64,000 nt of DNA from Sinorhizobium fredii NGR234 (lineage in GTDB: Bacteria > Pseudomonadota > Alphaproteobacteria > Rhizobiales > Rhizobiaceae), in contig NC_012586.1 in the NCBI RefSeq assembly GCF_000018545.1, positions 434,001 to 498,000 of the forward strand. Reading direction: 5' to 3'. Shown piece by piece: positions 1-8,668 of this stretch. How positions within the stretch are numbered: the stretch's first letter is position 1; the number at the start of each line of letters is the position of its first letter. A program made the position numbers and the translations under genes. The notes under the pieces are model-generated. The model ran no database searches. It was not told the origin of the DNA and worked only from the letters and a program-made list of their open reading frames with translations.

Positions 1-181
1 TGACGCTAAACCTGGCTGCGTGTGCTCTTCCGCCGCCGTCACGGATCTTGGCGGCCACCGATTCTGCTCCGGCGGTGTCACTTGCGTAATTGACTGCGAC
101 AGCCCAACCCGCAGAGGCCAATTCCTGCGCCATCACCGCTCCGAGACCGCGTGACGCGCCTGTCACGAGTGCAACTTTCAT
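1..181 (-). CDS. SDR-family oxidoreductase, N-terminal part (cut by window edge)
   Basis: The visible 60 residues begin with a beta strand and the SDR cofactor motif GASRGLG (TGxxxGxG type), so this is the N-terminal Rossmann half of a short-chain dehydrogenase/reductase. The catalytic Tyr-Lys pair lies outside the window. It starts 26 bases after the stop of the Gfo/Idh dehydrogenase on the same strand. It is therefore probably the sixth gene of the ABC-transporter operon and would oxidise or reduce an intermediate of the imported sugar or cyclitol. Substrate cannot be told from this fragment. Confidence 0.8.
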   Translation of the reverse strand, partial: MKVALVTGASRGLGAVMAQELASAGWAVAVNYASDTAGAESVAAKIRDGGGRAHAARFSV

Positions 182-207
182 ATTGGATGTCCTTTCGTTT
201 CTGAATG

Positions 208-1230
208 TCAGCCCAGAGTCACGGTTTGCCCTGTGCGTGCAGATTGTTCAGCCGCGTAAGCGATCTGCAGCGCTTTCACTCCGTCGGCTACGCCCGGAGA
301 GATTGTGCGGCCCTCCCATAGAGCACTGATGAAATAATCTAGCTCGGCATTGTATGCGTTGGCGTAGCGCTCAAGGAAAAACGGCTCAGGATTGGATTTC
401 CAGGTACCCGAAGCACCCATTTGGGTAACGCCGTTCTGTAGGCGATTAGCAAGTTTCAACATACCCAGCTCTCCCAGAACTTCCACTCGCTGGTCGTAGC
501 CATAGGCGGCGCGCCAGGAATTGTTGATGGAGACAATAGCACCGGATGGCATCGTCATCGTCACAACGACCGTGTCCGGCAATTTGGCTTCCTTCATAGC
601 CACGGTGGTGAGGGCGGACGCTGTTGCGTGTACCGAAATCGGCTCTTCACCCGTCAACCATCGGGCGACATCGATATCGTGGATCGTGGTTTCTCGAAAA
701 ACTCCACCTGACTTCACGACGTAATCGATGGGCGGCGGAGAAGGATCGCGGCTTGTGAGAATCGCAAGCTCGACGGCACCTATCTCGCCGCCGCGCAGAC
801 GACTGGCCAACGCAACGAAATCCGGATCGAAACGGCGATTGAACGCCAACAGAAAAGGCAGCTTTGTGGCCTCGACCACCTTTGCGACCGACTGTACGGC
901 TTCCAGATCTCGTGCCAAAGGCTTTTCGCAGAAGATCGCCTTGCGCGCGGCCACACTCCGTAGGATCAGGTGTGGATGAGAATCCGCAGCACTGGCTATG
1001 ACCACCGCGTCAACATCTTCGTCATCGAACACGGCATCCTCTTCAAGGACACGCACACCGTGTTCAGCAGCTAGCCGCTCGGCGCTCGGAAGATGCGCAT
1101 CGACGATACCGGCAAGACATGCATCGGAGCGCCGCACCAGAGTTGCGGCGTGGATGGCGCCCATACGACCTGCACCGAAGACGGCCACACGCAGGTGCGA
1201 TTGCTTTGTGAACATATCGTTCGACTTCAC
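208..1230 (-). CDS. Gfo/Idh/MocA-family oxidoreductase (inositol dehydrogenase-like)
   Basis: 340 residues, the usual family length. The N-terminal Rossmann fold shows GAGRMG near residues 19-24 and the family CEKPLAR motif near residue 100. The C-terminal alpha/beta substrate domain follows. Members oxidise ring hydroxyls of inositols or sugars with NAD(P). The GTG start overlaps the stop of the upstream permease gene (GTGA overlap), indicating translational coupling; an internal ATG at 1215 is the alternative start. As the fifth gene of the ABC importer operon it probably acts on the imported compound. The exact substrate is unknown. This is one of four such dehydrogenases in the first 25 kb. 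Confidence 0.9.
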   Translation of the reverse strand: MKSNDMFTKQSHLRVAVFGAGRMGAIHAATLVRRSDACLAGIVDAHLPSAERLAAEHGVRVLEEDAVFDDEDVDAVVIASAADSHPHLILRSVAARKAIFCEKPLARDLEAVQSVAKVVEATKLPFLLAFNRRFDPDFVALASRLRGGEIGAVELAILTSRDPSPPPIDYVVKSGGVFRETTIHDIDVARWLTGEEPISVHATASALTTVAMKEAKLPDTVVVTMTMPSGAIVSINNSWRAAYGYDQRVEVLGELGMLKLANRLQNGVTQMGASGTWKSNPEPFFLERYANAYNAELDYFISALWEGRTISPGVADGVKALQIAYAAEQSARTGQTVTLG

Positions 1231-2228
1231 TTTATGATGCCGATTTTTTCACGGTCGATGGTCAGCGCGACCGATACCAGCACCATTATGCCGAACAGAA
1301 TATTCTGAAAGGCGGGATTGAGACCTAGCATGACGGTTCCGAGGCGCACCATCACCGCGATCAATCCACCTATGAGTGCGCAGCCTACGCCTCCAACACC
1401 GCCAGAAATCGCGTTACCACCAACCACAACCCCAACAATTGCCGGCAGGAGATAGTTATTGGCCATGGCAGGTGAACTGTATCCGGTCTGACTGAGAAAC
1501 ATCAAACCTGCGCCCGCGGCAAAAAACGACGACAGCGCGAAGGCAATTGCCTTGACTGGTCCGACCTTGACGCCGGCGACCAATGCTGCTCGTTCGGAGC
1601 TCCCAACCGCGAATAAATCTCGACCAAGTCGTGTAAAACGCAGCGTTAGGCTGAGACCAACAGCACAGAGCACTGCGACAACCAGGCCGTGGGGGACGCC
1701 CGCTGTCTTTGCTCCAAGGAACGGTATGATGAGAGACGAGCCGAGGGGTGCAGCAGTCGCCTGGGTTATATAATGGGCAGTTCCATAGAGAACCCCCAGC
1801 GTGCCAAAACTCACCACAAATGACGGTATTTGTGCGCGATGATGAATGACGCCCTGTAAGTAGCCGATAAAAGCCGCGAGACTCAGCACCACGACGATAC
1901 CCAGATCGCCTGTCGTCGGCGAGATGATCACCAAGAGAACGGCAGAGAACGACGCCATTGTCGCCACCGACAAATCGATACCGCCAATCAGGATGACGAC
2001 TGCAGAGCCCACCACGAGCATCAATAGCGGTGCGGCATCGGTTGCGACTGCTGTAAGCGCCCGCAGAGATAGGAAACGAGGTTGAAAGAAGGTGATGACC
2101 GCGCAGATAAGCAATAGCGTGACAAGCGGCACGACAAGCATACGCAGCAGTCTACGCGAGGAGATCCGCTTGAATTCTGACTTGCGTTCCCTTGAATTAT
2201 AGCTAGTCGCCATTTGAATAAAGTTCAT
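1227..2228 (-). CDS. Sugar ABC transporter permease (RbsC/BPD_transp_2 family)
   Basis: 333 residues, strongly hydrophobic with about nine to ten membrane segments. It contains the glycine-rich GGIDLSVATM stretch typical of ribose/xylose/inositol-type permeases, and a second Gly-rich segment, VGGNAISGGVGG. The start codon overlaps the ATPase stop (ATGA) and the stop overlaps the Gfo/Idh start, so the genes are translationally coupled. It forms half of the inner-membrane channel, with the 3739-4692 product as the other half. Two different permeases imply a heterodimeric channel, as is common for rhizobial CUT2 importers. Confidence 0.93.
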   Translation of the reverse strand: MNFIQMATSYNSRERKSEFKRISSRRLLRMLVVPLVTLLLICAVITFFQPRFLSLRALTAVATDAAPLLMLVVGSAVVILIGGIDLSVATMASFSAVLLVIISPTTGDLGIVVVLSLAAFIGYLQGVIHHRAQIPSFVVSFGTLGVLYGTAHYITQATAAPLGSSLIIPFLGAKTAGVPHGLVVAVLCAVGLSLTLRFTRLGRDLFAVGSSERAALVAGVKVGPVKAIAFALSSFFAAGAGLMFLSQTGYSSPAMANNYLLPAIVGVVVGGNAISGGVGGVGCALIGGLIAVMVRLGTVMLGLNPAFQNILFGIMVLVSVALTIDREKIGIIK

Positions 2229-3742
2229 ACCATAGCCTCCACTATAGCCTCAGGCGCCGGTTTCGCATGGAAGAGATCGGAGAACGTGGCAGAGACTTGT
2301 CCATCACGCATGACGACGATCGTATCGGCCATTCCTAAGGTTTCCTCCAGCGTTTCCGACACAAATAGAATCGATATTCCCTGATCTGAGAGATCACGTA
2401 TTGCTTCGAACAAATCGGCCTTTGCACCGGGATCAAGTCCGCGGGTTGGATGATCGAGTATCAGTAACTGCAAGTTTTCTGACAGGAGCCATTTCGCCAG
2501 CGACACCTTCTGCTGGTTCCCGCCGCTTAACCTCTCGACATATTCGGCCGCGTTCGGAGTTTTTACCTTGAGGCGCGCGATCCAGTGAAGCGCCGAGCTG
2601 ATTTCACGATCTCTGTCGATAAACAGTCCCTTCCCAAGTTTGCTTCCGAATGACAGTACGATGTTGTCAACAATGGTTCGCCCGGTAACCACTCCCTCAA
2701 GCTTTCGTTCTGCAGCGACATAGCCGATACCCTCCGCGATTAAGTCACTGGGACGCGCATCAACAGGATGTTCCTTGCCATTGAAGATGATTTTGCCCGT
2801 GACGCCCTCTTCGAGCCCGAAAAGAGCGCGGCAGAATTCTTCGGCGCCGGACCCGGCAACACCTGTTAGAGCCAGTATCTCACCTTGGCGGATGGCAAAG
2901 GAAACATCCTTAAAAGCCCCGGGCGCCGATAGTCTATGGGTTTCGAGCCGCGGCGGCGCTGCGCTCGTAGGGCGGCGGCGCTCCTCGAGAAAGTAGTCCT
3001 CGGATCGACGCGAACCGACCATCAGGTGATAGAGTTCCTTGTGATCTGTTTCCGACGGAGTGCGTTCGGCAACGTTTTCCCCATTGCTCATGACGTGAAC
3101 GCGGTCGGAGATTTCAAGGACTTCGTCCATGCGATGCGAAACAAATACGATAGATGCGCGCTCTTTGAGCCGCCGGATCTGCCGAAAAAGCCCCTCAATT
3201 TCAGATGGGCTGAGAAGGGACGTCGGCTCGTCGAAAAGGATGACGAGTTGGTCGTCAATTAACTCTTCAACAGCGAGGACCTTTGCGAATTCCACAAGCT
3301 GTCGTTCCGGGAAGCTGAGCTTTTCCACTTTGAGGTCCGGTGGAATTTCGCATTCAAGCTTCGCAAGCTGGCGCTCAGCGGCCTTGTTCAGGCTCCTCCA
3401 GTTGTAGAAACCATACCGTTTGCCAAGTGCGTGCTTGTCGAAGAAGATGTTTTCGGCGACCGTCAGGTTTGTAATCAATGATTGTTCCTGATGCACCATG
3501 CCGATGCCGAGGGCGGCCGCTGCAAGAGGAGAGCGGATGATAGTTTGCTGACCCCTCAGCAGCAGCGAGCCTTCCGTTGGTTGTTCGACGCCAGTGAAAA
3601 TCTTCAGTAGCGTCGACTTTCCAGAGCCGTTCTGGCCGATCAGGCCGAGGATCTCATTTTCCCGCAACTCCATCGAGACGTCAGCTAGCGCTCGAACACC
3701 AGGATAGCTTTTCGAAACATGTCTTGCAGCTAGGACACTCAT
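2225..3742 (-). CDS. Sugar ABC transporter ATP-binding protein, two nucleotide-binding domains (RbsA/MglA type)
   Basis: 505 residues with tandem ABC domains, the CUT2 arrangement. The first domain has Walker A GQNGSGKST at residues 36-44 and Walker B LVILFDEPTS. The second has a degenerate Walker A (GVAGSGAEEF), signature LSGGNQQKVSLAKWL and Walker B LLILDHPTRGLDPG. In the last motif the usual catalytic Glu after Asp is His, so the second site may hydrolyse poorly. It energises the importer with the two flanking permeases; both gene junctions are ATGA overlaps. Confidence 0.95.
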   Translation of the reverse strand: MSVLAARHVSKSYPGVRALADVSMELRENEILGLIGQNGSGKSTLLKIFTGVEQPTEGSLLLRGQQTIIRSPLAAAALGIGMVHQEQSLITNLTVAENIFFDKHALGKRYGFYNWRSLNKAAERQLAKLECEIPPDLKVEKLSFPERQLVEFAKVLAVEELIDDQLVILFDEPTSLLSPSEIEGLFRQIRRLKERASIVFVSHRMDEVLEISDRVHVMSNGENVAERTPSETDHKELYHLMVGSRRSEDYFLEERRRPTSAAPPRLETHRLSAPGAFKDVSFAIRQGEILALTGVAGSGAEEFCRALFGLEEGVTGKIIFNGKEHPVDARPSDLIAEGIGYVAAERKLEGVVTGRTIVDNIVLSFGSKLGKGLFIDRDREISSALHWIARLKVKTPNAAEYVERLSGGNQQKVSLAKWLLSENLQLLILDHPTRGLDPGAKADLFEAIRDLSDQGISILFVSETLEETLGMADTIVVMRDGQVSATFSDLFHAKPAPEAIVEAMV

Positions 3743-4692
3743 TTAACCACCCTCGTCCGTGCGCGAAGTTGCCAGTTTCCAACGACCAGCGCGGCGATGA
3801 TTATGATTCCTTCAACCACATGCCGCAGATATGGATCGACGCCGAGTTGAACCATGCCATTGCGGAGCACCTCGAGGATCAGAACGCCGTTGACGGAGTG
3901 AAGAACCCCCCCTTTTCCCCCACTCAAAAGCGTACCACCGATCACCGCGGCGCTAATGGTCGGAAACAGAAACCCTTGACCTGCACTGGGGTTGCCGACT
4001 GCAAGCTGGGCGGAAATCATCGCACCACCCATACCAGCGAGAACGCCCATAAATGAGAAAGCCAAAATCTTATGCAGCCTCACAGAGTTGCCAGAGAGAC
4101 GTGTCGTCTTCTCGTCGATACCAATAGCGAAAGACATGCGGCCAAATTGAGAGTAATTTTGAAGTACAACACCAATTGTTGCCACTACAAAAGCGATACA
4201 CACCAGGAATGATAGTCCGAACGGCTTATAGATGGCCAACATCGTAATTCGACCATCAAGTATTTCTGGCTGCCTACCTGGAAAGAGCAGTGTTGCGACA
4301 CCAAGACCGATGAACCAAGTTGCCAAGGTCACGATCAACGAGGGCAAGCGGAGGTAAGTGTAGAGAAGGCCGTTAGAAAGTCCGAACGCCAGACCAAACA
4401 CAGGGCCAGCGGCGATAGCAAGCCAACCATAGTCGAAGGTCGTGATAGAATTGGCGATGAGAAGCGCGACTGCCATGCTTGACGCGGCCATCACACCTTC
4501 TATCGAAAGGTCAATCGAGCCTTGAACAATAATAAACGTGATCCCCACGGCAAGCACTACAGGAATAGCCGCAGATTCCAGGATAGCTTGCACATTGGAC
4601 ATCGAGAAAAACTGCGCCGAAAGAATTGAAAAAGCCAAAGCCAATACGACAAGTGTAAATGCTGGCCCGAGTTCTTTTATGTTGATTTTCAT
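3739..4692 (-). CDS. Sugar ABC transporter permease (RbsC family)
   Basis: 317 residues from the ATG at 4692, which is preceded by GGAAAAGG at proper spacing; a longer open frame upstream runs into the binding-protein gene and is not likely used. Multiple hydrophobic segments and the motif QGSIDLSIEGVMAAS mark the CUT2 permease family. The Gly-rich segment IGGTLLSGGKGG matches the homologous segment of the second permease. It is separated from the binding-protein gene by a strong hairpin at 4720-4745 and overlaps the ATPase gene by four bases. Confidence 0.93.
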   Translation of the reverse strand: MKINIKELGPAFTLVVLALAFSILSAQFFSMSNVQAILESAAIPVVLAVGITFIIVQGSIDLSIEGVMAASSMAVALLIANSITTFDYGWLAIAAGPVFGLAFGLSNGLLYTYLRLPSLIVTLATWFIGLGVATLLFPGRQPEILDGRITMLAIYKPFGLSFLVCIAFVVATIGVVLQNYSQFGRMSFAIGIDEKTTRLSGNSVRLHKILAFSFMGVLAGMGGAMISAQLAVGNPSAGQGFLFPTISAAVIGGTLLSGGKGGVLHSVNGVLILEVLRNGMVQLGVDPYLRHVVEGIIIIAALVVGNWQLRARTRVVK

Positions 4693-4719
4693 TGCCTTTT
4701 CCGTGGTGCCAGAAAATAG

Positions 4720-4745
4720 TCGCCCCTCGTCGTAACGAGGGGCGA
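4720..4745 (-). promoter_or_regulatory. Intercistronic mRNA hairpin between binding-protein and permease genes
   Basis: Perfect inverted repeat: TCGCCCCTCGT at 4720-4730, a four-base loop, and its complement at 4735-4745. No T-run follows on the transcribed strand. Hairpins at this place in ABC operons usually protect the 3' end of the binding-protein message or partly terminate, so that more binding protein than membrane subunits is made. That role is inferred from position. Confidence 0.6.
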
Positions 4746-4789
4746 TGCTGGCGGCAGTGCTTGGGAGTTGTGCCATCAGCCTGAACCTT

Positions 4790-5854
4790 TTATTTGTTGG
4801 CTCCAGCCGGAATCTGACCAACGGAGGCTGCCCAGAAGTTCCCCTTGAGCGCGTCGTAAGAAAACTGCGACGCATCCTTCTTTGAGTTTAGAACGGACGC
4901 CGCGTTGTCTTTTGTGACAAGCGTCTGAGACAGGAAGAAATCACGCTGATCCTGCTTCAATTCGTCCATCTTGATATCACCTTTGACGGCGGCGGCGGCG
5001 AGCGCGACGGCATAGGCGCCTTGGACATAACCGTCGATATGCATCGTCGATAGCATCTCGCCCTTTTCAATGAGCTTTATCACGTCACTTGAGCCGTCGG
5101 ACCCTGTAACCAGGATCTTGCCAACCAAACCCTTCTCACGAAGAGCAGCGACTGCCCCCAGCGCCATGCCGTCGTTAGCGGAGAAAATGCCGTTGAGTTC
5201 ATCGCCATACTTCGCGAGCCAAGCTCTAGTAATTGACTGACCTTGGGTCTGATCCCAATTACCTACCTGTGTGTCCAACAGCTTCAAGCCCGGGCACTCC
5301 TGCAGCGCCTTGTGAAGCCCTGCAATGCGCTGCTTTGCTGGCGGGTTGTCGGGGATACCGTTCAGGGCGACAATATTACCCTTTCCTCCCAGCGCGTTGC
5401 AGAGGGCCATACCGTTCTGGTAACCGGAGTCCACTCCATCGAATGAAATGTTTGCGATCCAAGTGTTGGGCACGGTGTCCCAGGGGTGGATTTCGTCGGG
5501 CCGGTTCCACAGGTTTACGTATTTAGCACCGGCAGTGTCAGCACGCTCAATCATCGCTTTGGTGAATGCGTTGGATGCGGGGTCGACGGTGACGACGCAA
5601 TCCTCACAGCCGGCGGCAAATACTGCGCCGAATTGCTCCAGGAGTTTCTGCCCATCGAATTCACTCGGAATGACGTTCACGTCTTTGCCTAGCGACGATG
5701 CTACGGCCTTTGCCCCTTCGATGTAGGCGGCCCAGTATTCGCTGGACGCGCTACCGACGCCCAAGTAAACGTCGCCGACATCATTCGCGTGCGCTGAAGC
5801 TGCAAGCGCCAAAGCCGCCACGCTCGATACGAGCGCCATCGTAAGTTTCCTCAT
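4790..5854 (-). CDS. Sugar ABC transporter periplasmic substrate-binding protein
   Basis: 354 residues from the ATG at 5854, preceded by AGGAGG seven bases upstream. The N-terminus (MRKLTMALVSSVAALALAAS, then AHA) is a Sec signal peptide cleaved about residue 23. The mature part is a periplasmic-binding-protein type I fold of the ribose/inositol class (for example VDPASNAF and ILVTGSDGSSDV). It captures the substrate for the two permeases and ATPase downstream and is the first gene of the operon. Two copies of the regulon operator lie in the upstream 240 bases. Ligand is not predictable from the sequence; the neighbours suggest a cyclitol or sugar derivative. Confidence 0.94.
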   Translation of the reverse strand: MRKLTMALVSSVAALALAASAHANDVGDVYLGVGSASSEYWAAYIEGAKAVASSLGKDVNVIPSEFDGQKLLEQFGAVFAAGCEDCVVTVDPASNAFTKAMIERADTAGAKYVNLWNRPDEIHPWDTVPNTWIANISFDGVDSGYQNGMALCNALGGKGNIVALNGIPDNPPAKQRIAGLHKALQECPGLKLLDTQVGNWDQTQGQSITRAWLAKYGDELNGIFSANDGMALGAVAALREKGLVGKILVTGSDGSSDVIKLIEKGEMLSTMHIDGYVQGAYAVALAAAAVKGDIKMDELKQDQRDFFLSQTLVTKDNAASVLNSKKDASQFSYDALKGNFWAASVGQIPAGANK

Positions 5855-5910
5855 TGATAATCCTCCTGTGAGGCTCCTTCTCCCAAGGAGCAATTTGTTC
5901 TCTCATAAAA

Positions 5911-5924
5911 TGCATAGCAATGCA
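5911..5924. promoter_or_regulatory. LacI-type operator, copy 1 (proximal site of ABC operon)
   Basis: TGCATAGCAATGCA, a near-perfect 14-base palindrome 57 bases before the binding-protein start codon. It matches the consensus TGCAWWGCWATGCA shared with copies at 6091, 15178, 19976 and 23186. Its position close to the start codon suits repression. The likely binder is the LacI protein encoded at 14029-15129, whose own start is next to a copy. Confidence 0.75.
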
Positions 5925-5944
5925 ACAGTGGAATTACTCTAAAG

Positions 5945-6333
5945 ATGAAGCTTGTGACTTTGACCTACGCGGTGCGGAAGGCCGATAGCTGGCGTCTGGA
6001 ACAAGGATTTAAACGAATTCAACGGCTTTGGAGCTGATTGGGGCTAAAAAGAGTTTCACCCAAACCTCGCGAATAGATCATGGGATAATGTGCAACGCTA
6101 TGCATCAGCTTTGAGGAGCGTCTAGCTGATTCTGTCAAGAATGACGTTTGGCGAGTGTGGTCCTGATCGACCCGATTAGAGATATTGTTTGCATGCGTAG
6201 TCTCGTGCTAGGCGCATATGAAAGCCGCGAGGTACTTGCAAAACTGGAGGAGCGCCGACAAGTTTTAGGATCTCAAATCAAGCGCTGTCACGACGAATTA
6301 ACAGACCCGAGAACATCCTGGTAATGCCATCGT
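5945..6333 (+). pseudogene. Possible decayed reading frame in the ABC-operon upstream region
   Basis: In this 423-base gene gap the plus strand reads as a short frame beginning MKLVTLTYA (5945-6037, 30 codons). After a stop and a frame change it continues as an open stretch (about 6145-6333) that looks protein-like and charged. The first residues resemble the start of fumarylacetoacetate hydrolase-family enzymes (MKLVT...), which occur in sugar-acid catabolism. The resemblance is short and no conserved catalytic motif is visible, so this may be chance. Part of it overlaps the end of the LacI gene. Confidence 0.2.
6091..6104. promoter_or_regulatory. LacI-type operator, copy 2 (distal site of ABC operon)
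   Basis: TGCAACGCTATGCA, matching the regulon consensus at all outer positions. Its centre is exactly 180 bases from the centre of copy 1, close to 17 helical turns. The spacing would allow one tetramer to bind both sites and loop the DNA. Confidence 0.65.
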
Positions 6334-7258
6334 CGCCCGGTTTGATCGCCGGATCGACGATGAGACTGAGCGCTTCCTGCACCATGCGCTCGACAGGCTG
6401 GCGGATCGTGGTCAGTCGGTACGCATTCCAGGAGGCCATCGGAATGTCGTCGAACCCAACGACGGCAACATCCTCGGGGACCCGGATGCCACGTTGGCGT
6501 GCCACGTCGATCAGTGCGAGGGCCATGATATCGTTGCAGCAGAAGATGGCATCCGGCGGGTCGTTCGCCGACATCAGCGTTTCGCCGGCACGGTAGCCGC
6601 GCTGGTAGTCGAACTCGCCGGATGTCTGCGCGTGGATCGACAGGCCGGCTTCCGCGAGCACATCGCGAAAACCGCGCAAGCGCTCCGCATGTGTCGAGGT
6701 GTTGGCAATCCCTCCGATAAAGCCGATTTTGCGGCGGCCGCGGTCCAGCAGGATACGGCCGGCATCGCGGCCGCCCTGGTAATTGTCGCAGGCAACAGCG
6801 TTGATGCGGATGTCGCGCTGCACCCGGTTCAGAAGCACCACCTTTATCTGGTGTTGTCGGCAGGCGCGCGTCATCCTTGAGGTCAGCTGTGCTGAGGTGA
6901 CGATAATGGCTGACGGGCGCGACGCCAGGACCTGGTCGGTGGCCAGGTCGACATTGGCGTGTGCCGGAAGCGCGTAGACGATCAATTGCCGGCCGCTTTC
7001 CTGCAGACTGTGGGCCAGCGTGTCAACGACCGTTGGATAAAACGGGTTCAGCAGATCTCCCGATACCAAGGTGATGGTTCCGGCCGCAATCACATTGGCC
7101 GTCCGTCGCGCGGGGCTGACATAGCCGATCTCTTCGGCGGCGGCGAGAATGCGCTTTTTCTTCCCTGCCTCGATCGGTGCGCCCGGCGAGAAGGCTCGCG
7201 AGACTGCCGCCACAGAAACCCCCGCTGCGTGGGCGACCTGCTTTGCCGTCGGCTTCAT
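6278..7258 (-). CDS. LacI-family transcriptional regulator (regulator of the hisD-like/pntAB module)
   Basis: 326 residues from the ATG at 7258, chosen because GGAG lies six bases before it; a further upstream ATG at 7270 and longer extensions lack a good ribosome-binding site. The N-terminal helix-turn-helix (KQVAHAAGVSVAAVSRAFS) and hinge are typical. A periplasmic-binding-like effector domain follows, containing GFIGGIANTS and VGFDDIPMASW. It is divergent from the HisD-like dehydrogenase gene, with paired operator-like palindromes between them at 7271-7304. It therefore probably represses that operon and itself. Confidence 0.93.
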   Translation of the reverse strand: MKPTAKQVAHAAGVSVAAVSRAFSPGAPIEAGKKKRILAAAEEIGYVSPARRTANVIAAGTITLVSGDLLNPFYPTVVDTLAHSLQESGRQLIVYALPAHANVDLATDQVLASRPSAIIVTSAQLTSRMTRACRQHQIKVVLLNRVQRDIRINAVACDNYQGGRDAGRILLDRGRRKIGFIGGIANTSTHAERLRGFRDVLAEAGLSIHAQTSGEFDYQRGYRAGETLMSANDPPDAIFCCNDIMALALIDVARQRGIRVPEDVAVVGFDDIPMASWNAYRLTTIRQPVERMVQEALSLIVDPAIKPGDDGITRMFSGLLIRRDSA

Positions 7259-7270
7259 CCGCAACTCCAT

Positions 7271-7304
7271 TGAAAGTTTTTCACTCAAGCGATGAAAACT
7301 TGCA
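7271..7304. promoter_or_regulatory. Paired operator-like palindromes between LacI gene and hisD-like gene
   Basis: TGAAAGTTTTTCA (7271-7283) is a five-plus-five palindrome. TGAAAACTTGCA (7293-7304; TGCAAGTTTTCA on the other strand) matches the general LacI half-site pattern TGnAAn-nTTnCA. The two are 22 bases apart, about two helical turns, in the 91-base divergent gap. The sequence differs from the TGCAWWGCWATGCA sites, so a different regulator, most simply the adjacent LacI protein, is expected. Confidence 0.5.
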
Positions 7305-7349
7305 ATCACCTCATAGCACCATATCCTCGCCATCGAAAGGGAGACATCC

Positions 7350-8660
7350 ATGGCCATTACCTATCTTAAGCGCGGAAAGCCTGAAGCGGCCCGCTCCGAA
7401 GACGACGCCAAGGTCCGCACGACCGTTGAAGGCATTCTCAAGGACATCGAAACCCGTGGCGACGCCGCGGTGCGCGAGCTTTCAGAGAAGTTCGACAGAT
7501 ATTCGCCCCCGTCTTTCCGCCTCAGCGAAGGCGAGATCGAGGTGCTGATGAACAAAGTGTCGGCGCGCGACATGGAAGACATCAGGTTCGCCCAGAGGCA
7601 GGTTCGCACCTTCGCCCAGGCGCAGCGCGATTCCATGCGGAACATCGAGGTTGAAACGCTTCCCGGCGTCATCCTCGGCCACCGCAACATCCCGGTCCAG
7701 TCGGTCGGCTGCTATATCCCCGGCGGCAAGTTCCCGATGGTCGCTTCAGCCCATATGTCGGTCGCAACGGCCTCCGTCGCCGGCGTACCGCGCATCATCG
7801 CCGCGACGCCGCCGTTCAAGGGCGAGCCGAACCCGGCGGTCATTGCCGCGATGAAGCTCGGCGGCGCCCACGAAATCTACGTCATGGGCGGCATCCAGGC
7901 GATCGGCGCCATGGCGATCGGCACGGAGACGATCAAGCCGGTCGACATGCTCGTTGGTCCCGGCAATGCCTTCGTCGCCGAGGCCAAGCGTCAGCTCTAT
8001 GGCCGAGTAGGCATCGACCTCTTTGCCGGCCCGACGGAGACCATGGTGATCGCCGACGACACGGTCGACGCCGAGATCTGCGCGACGGACCTGCTCGGCC
8101 AGGCCGAGCATGGCTACAATTCGCCGGCCGTGCTGCTGACCAACAGCCGGAAGCTGGCGGATGCCACCTTGGTCGAGATTGACCGCCTTCTTTCGATCCT
8201 GCCTACTGCCGACACGGCAAGACGCAGCTGGGAAGACTATGGCGAAATCATCGTCTGCCATACGCATAAGGAAATGCTGGAGGTCGCCAATGACATCGCT
8301 TCCGAGCATGTGCAGGTCATGACCGATCGCGACGACTGGTACCTGCAGAACATGCACAGCTACGGCGCGCTCTTTCTCGGCGCCCGCACCAATGTCGCCA
8401 ATGGCGACAAGGTCATCGGTACCAACCACACCCTGCCGACCAAGAAGGCCGGACGCTATACCGGCGGTCTCTGGGTCGGGAAATATCTCAAGACCCACAG
8501 CTACCAGAAGGTCTTGACGGACGAGGCGGCGGCGTTGATCGGCGCTTACGGTTCGCGGCTGTGCATGCTCGAAGGCTTCGTTGGCCACGCCGAACAGTGC
8601 AACGTGCGCGTCCGCCGTTATGGGGGCCGCAACGTGGGTTACGGGCAGGCGGCTGAGTAA
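7350..8660 (+). CDS. Histidinol dehydrogenase-family enzyme (HpsN-like, not biosynthetic HisD)
   Basis: 436 residues, full length. The family core is present: [24 protein letters not shown], and the QAEHGYNSP zinc/catalytic region. C-terminal [13 protein letters not shown] carries the metal His. The segment normally PExxGDY in HisD is changed to NVANGDK, followed by GTNHTLPT. This pattern is characteristic of the catabolic HpsN/sulfopropanediol dehydrogenase-like branch, an alcohol-to-acid four-electron NAD oxidation. Divergence from a LacI repressor and linkage to an SDR and pntAB also argue for catabolism. An IS110 transposase gene begins eight bases after its stop. The true substrate (sulfolactate, sulfopropanediol or another polyol) is not known. 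Confidence 0.85.
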   Translation: MAITYLKRGKPEAARSEDDAKVRTTVEGILKDIETRGDAAVRELSEKFDRYSPPSFRLSEGEIEVLMNKVSARDMEDIRFAQRQVRTFAQAQRDSMRNIEVETLPGVILGHRNIPVQSVGCYIPGGKFPMVASAHMSVATASVAGVPRIIAATPPFKGEPNPAVIAAMKLGGAHEIYVMGGIQAIGAMAIGTETIKPVDMLVGPGNAFVAEAKRQLYGRVGIDLFAGPTETMVIADDTVDAEICATDLLGQAEHGYNSPAVLLTNSRKLADATLVEIDRLLSILPTADTARRSWEDYGEIIVCHTHKEMLEVANDIASEHVQVMTDRDDWYLQNMHSYGALFLGARTNVANGDKVIGTNHTLPTKKAGRYTGGLWVGKYLKTHSYQKVLTDEAAALIGAYGSRLCMLEGFVGHAEQCNVRVRRYGGRNVGYGQAAE

Positions 8661-8668
8661 TGCGCAAG

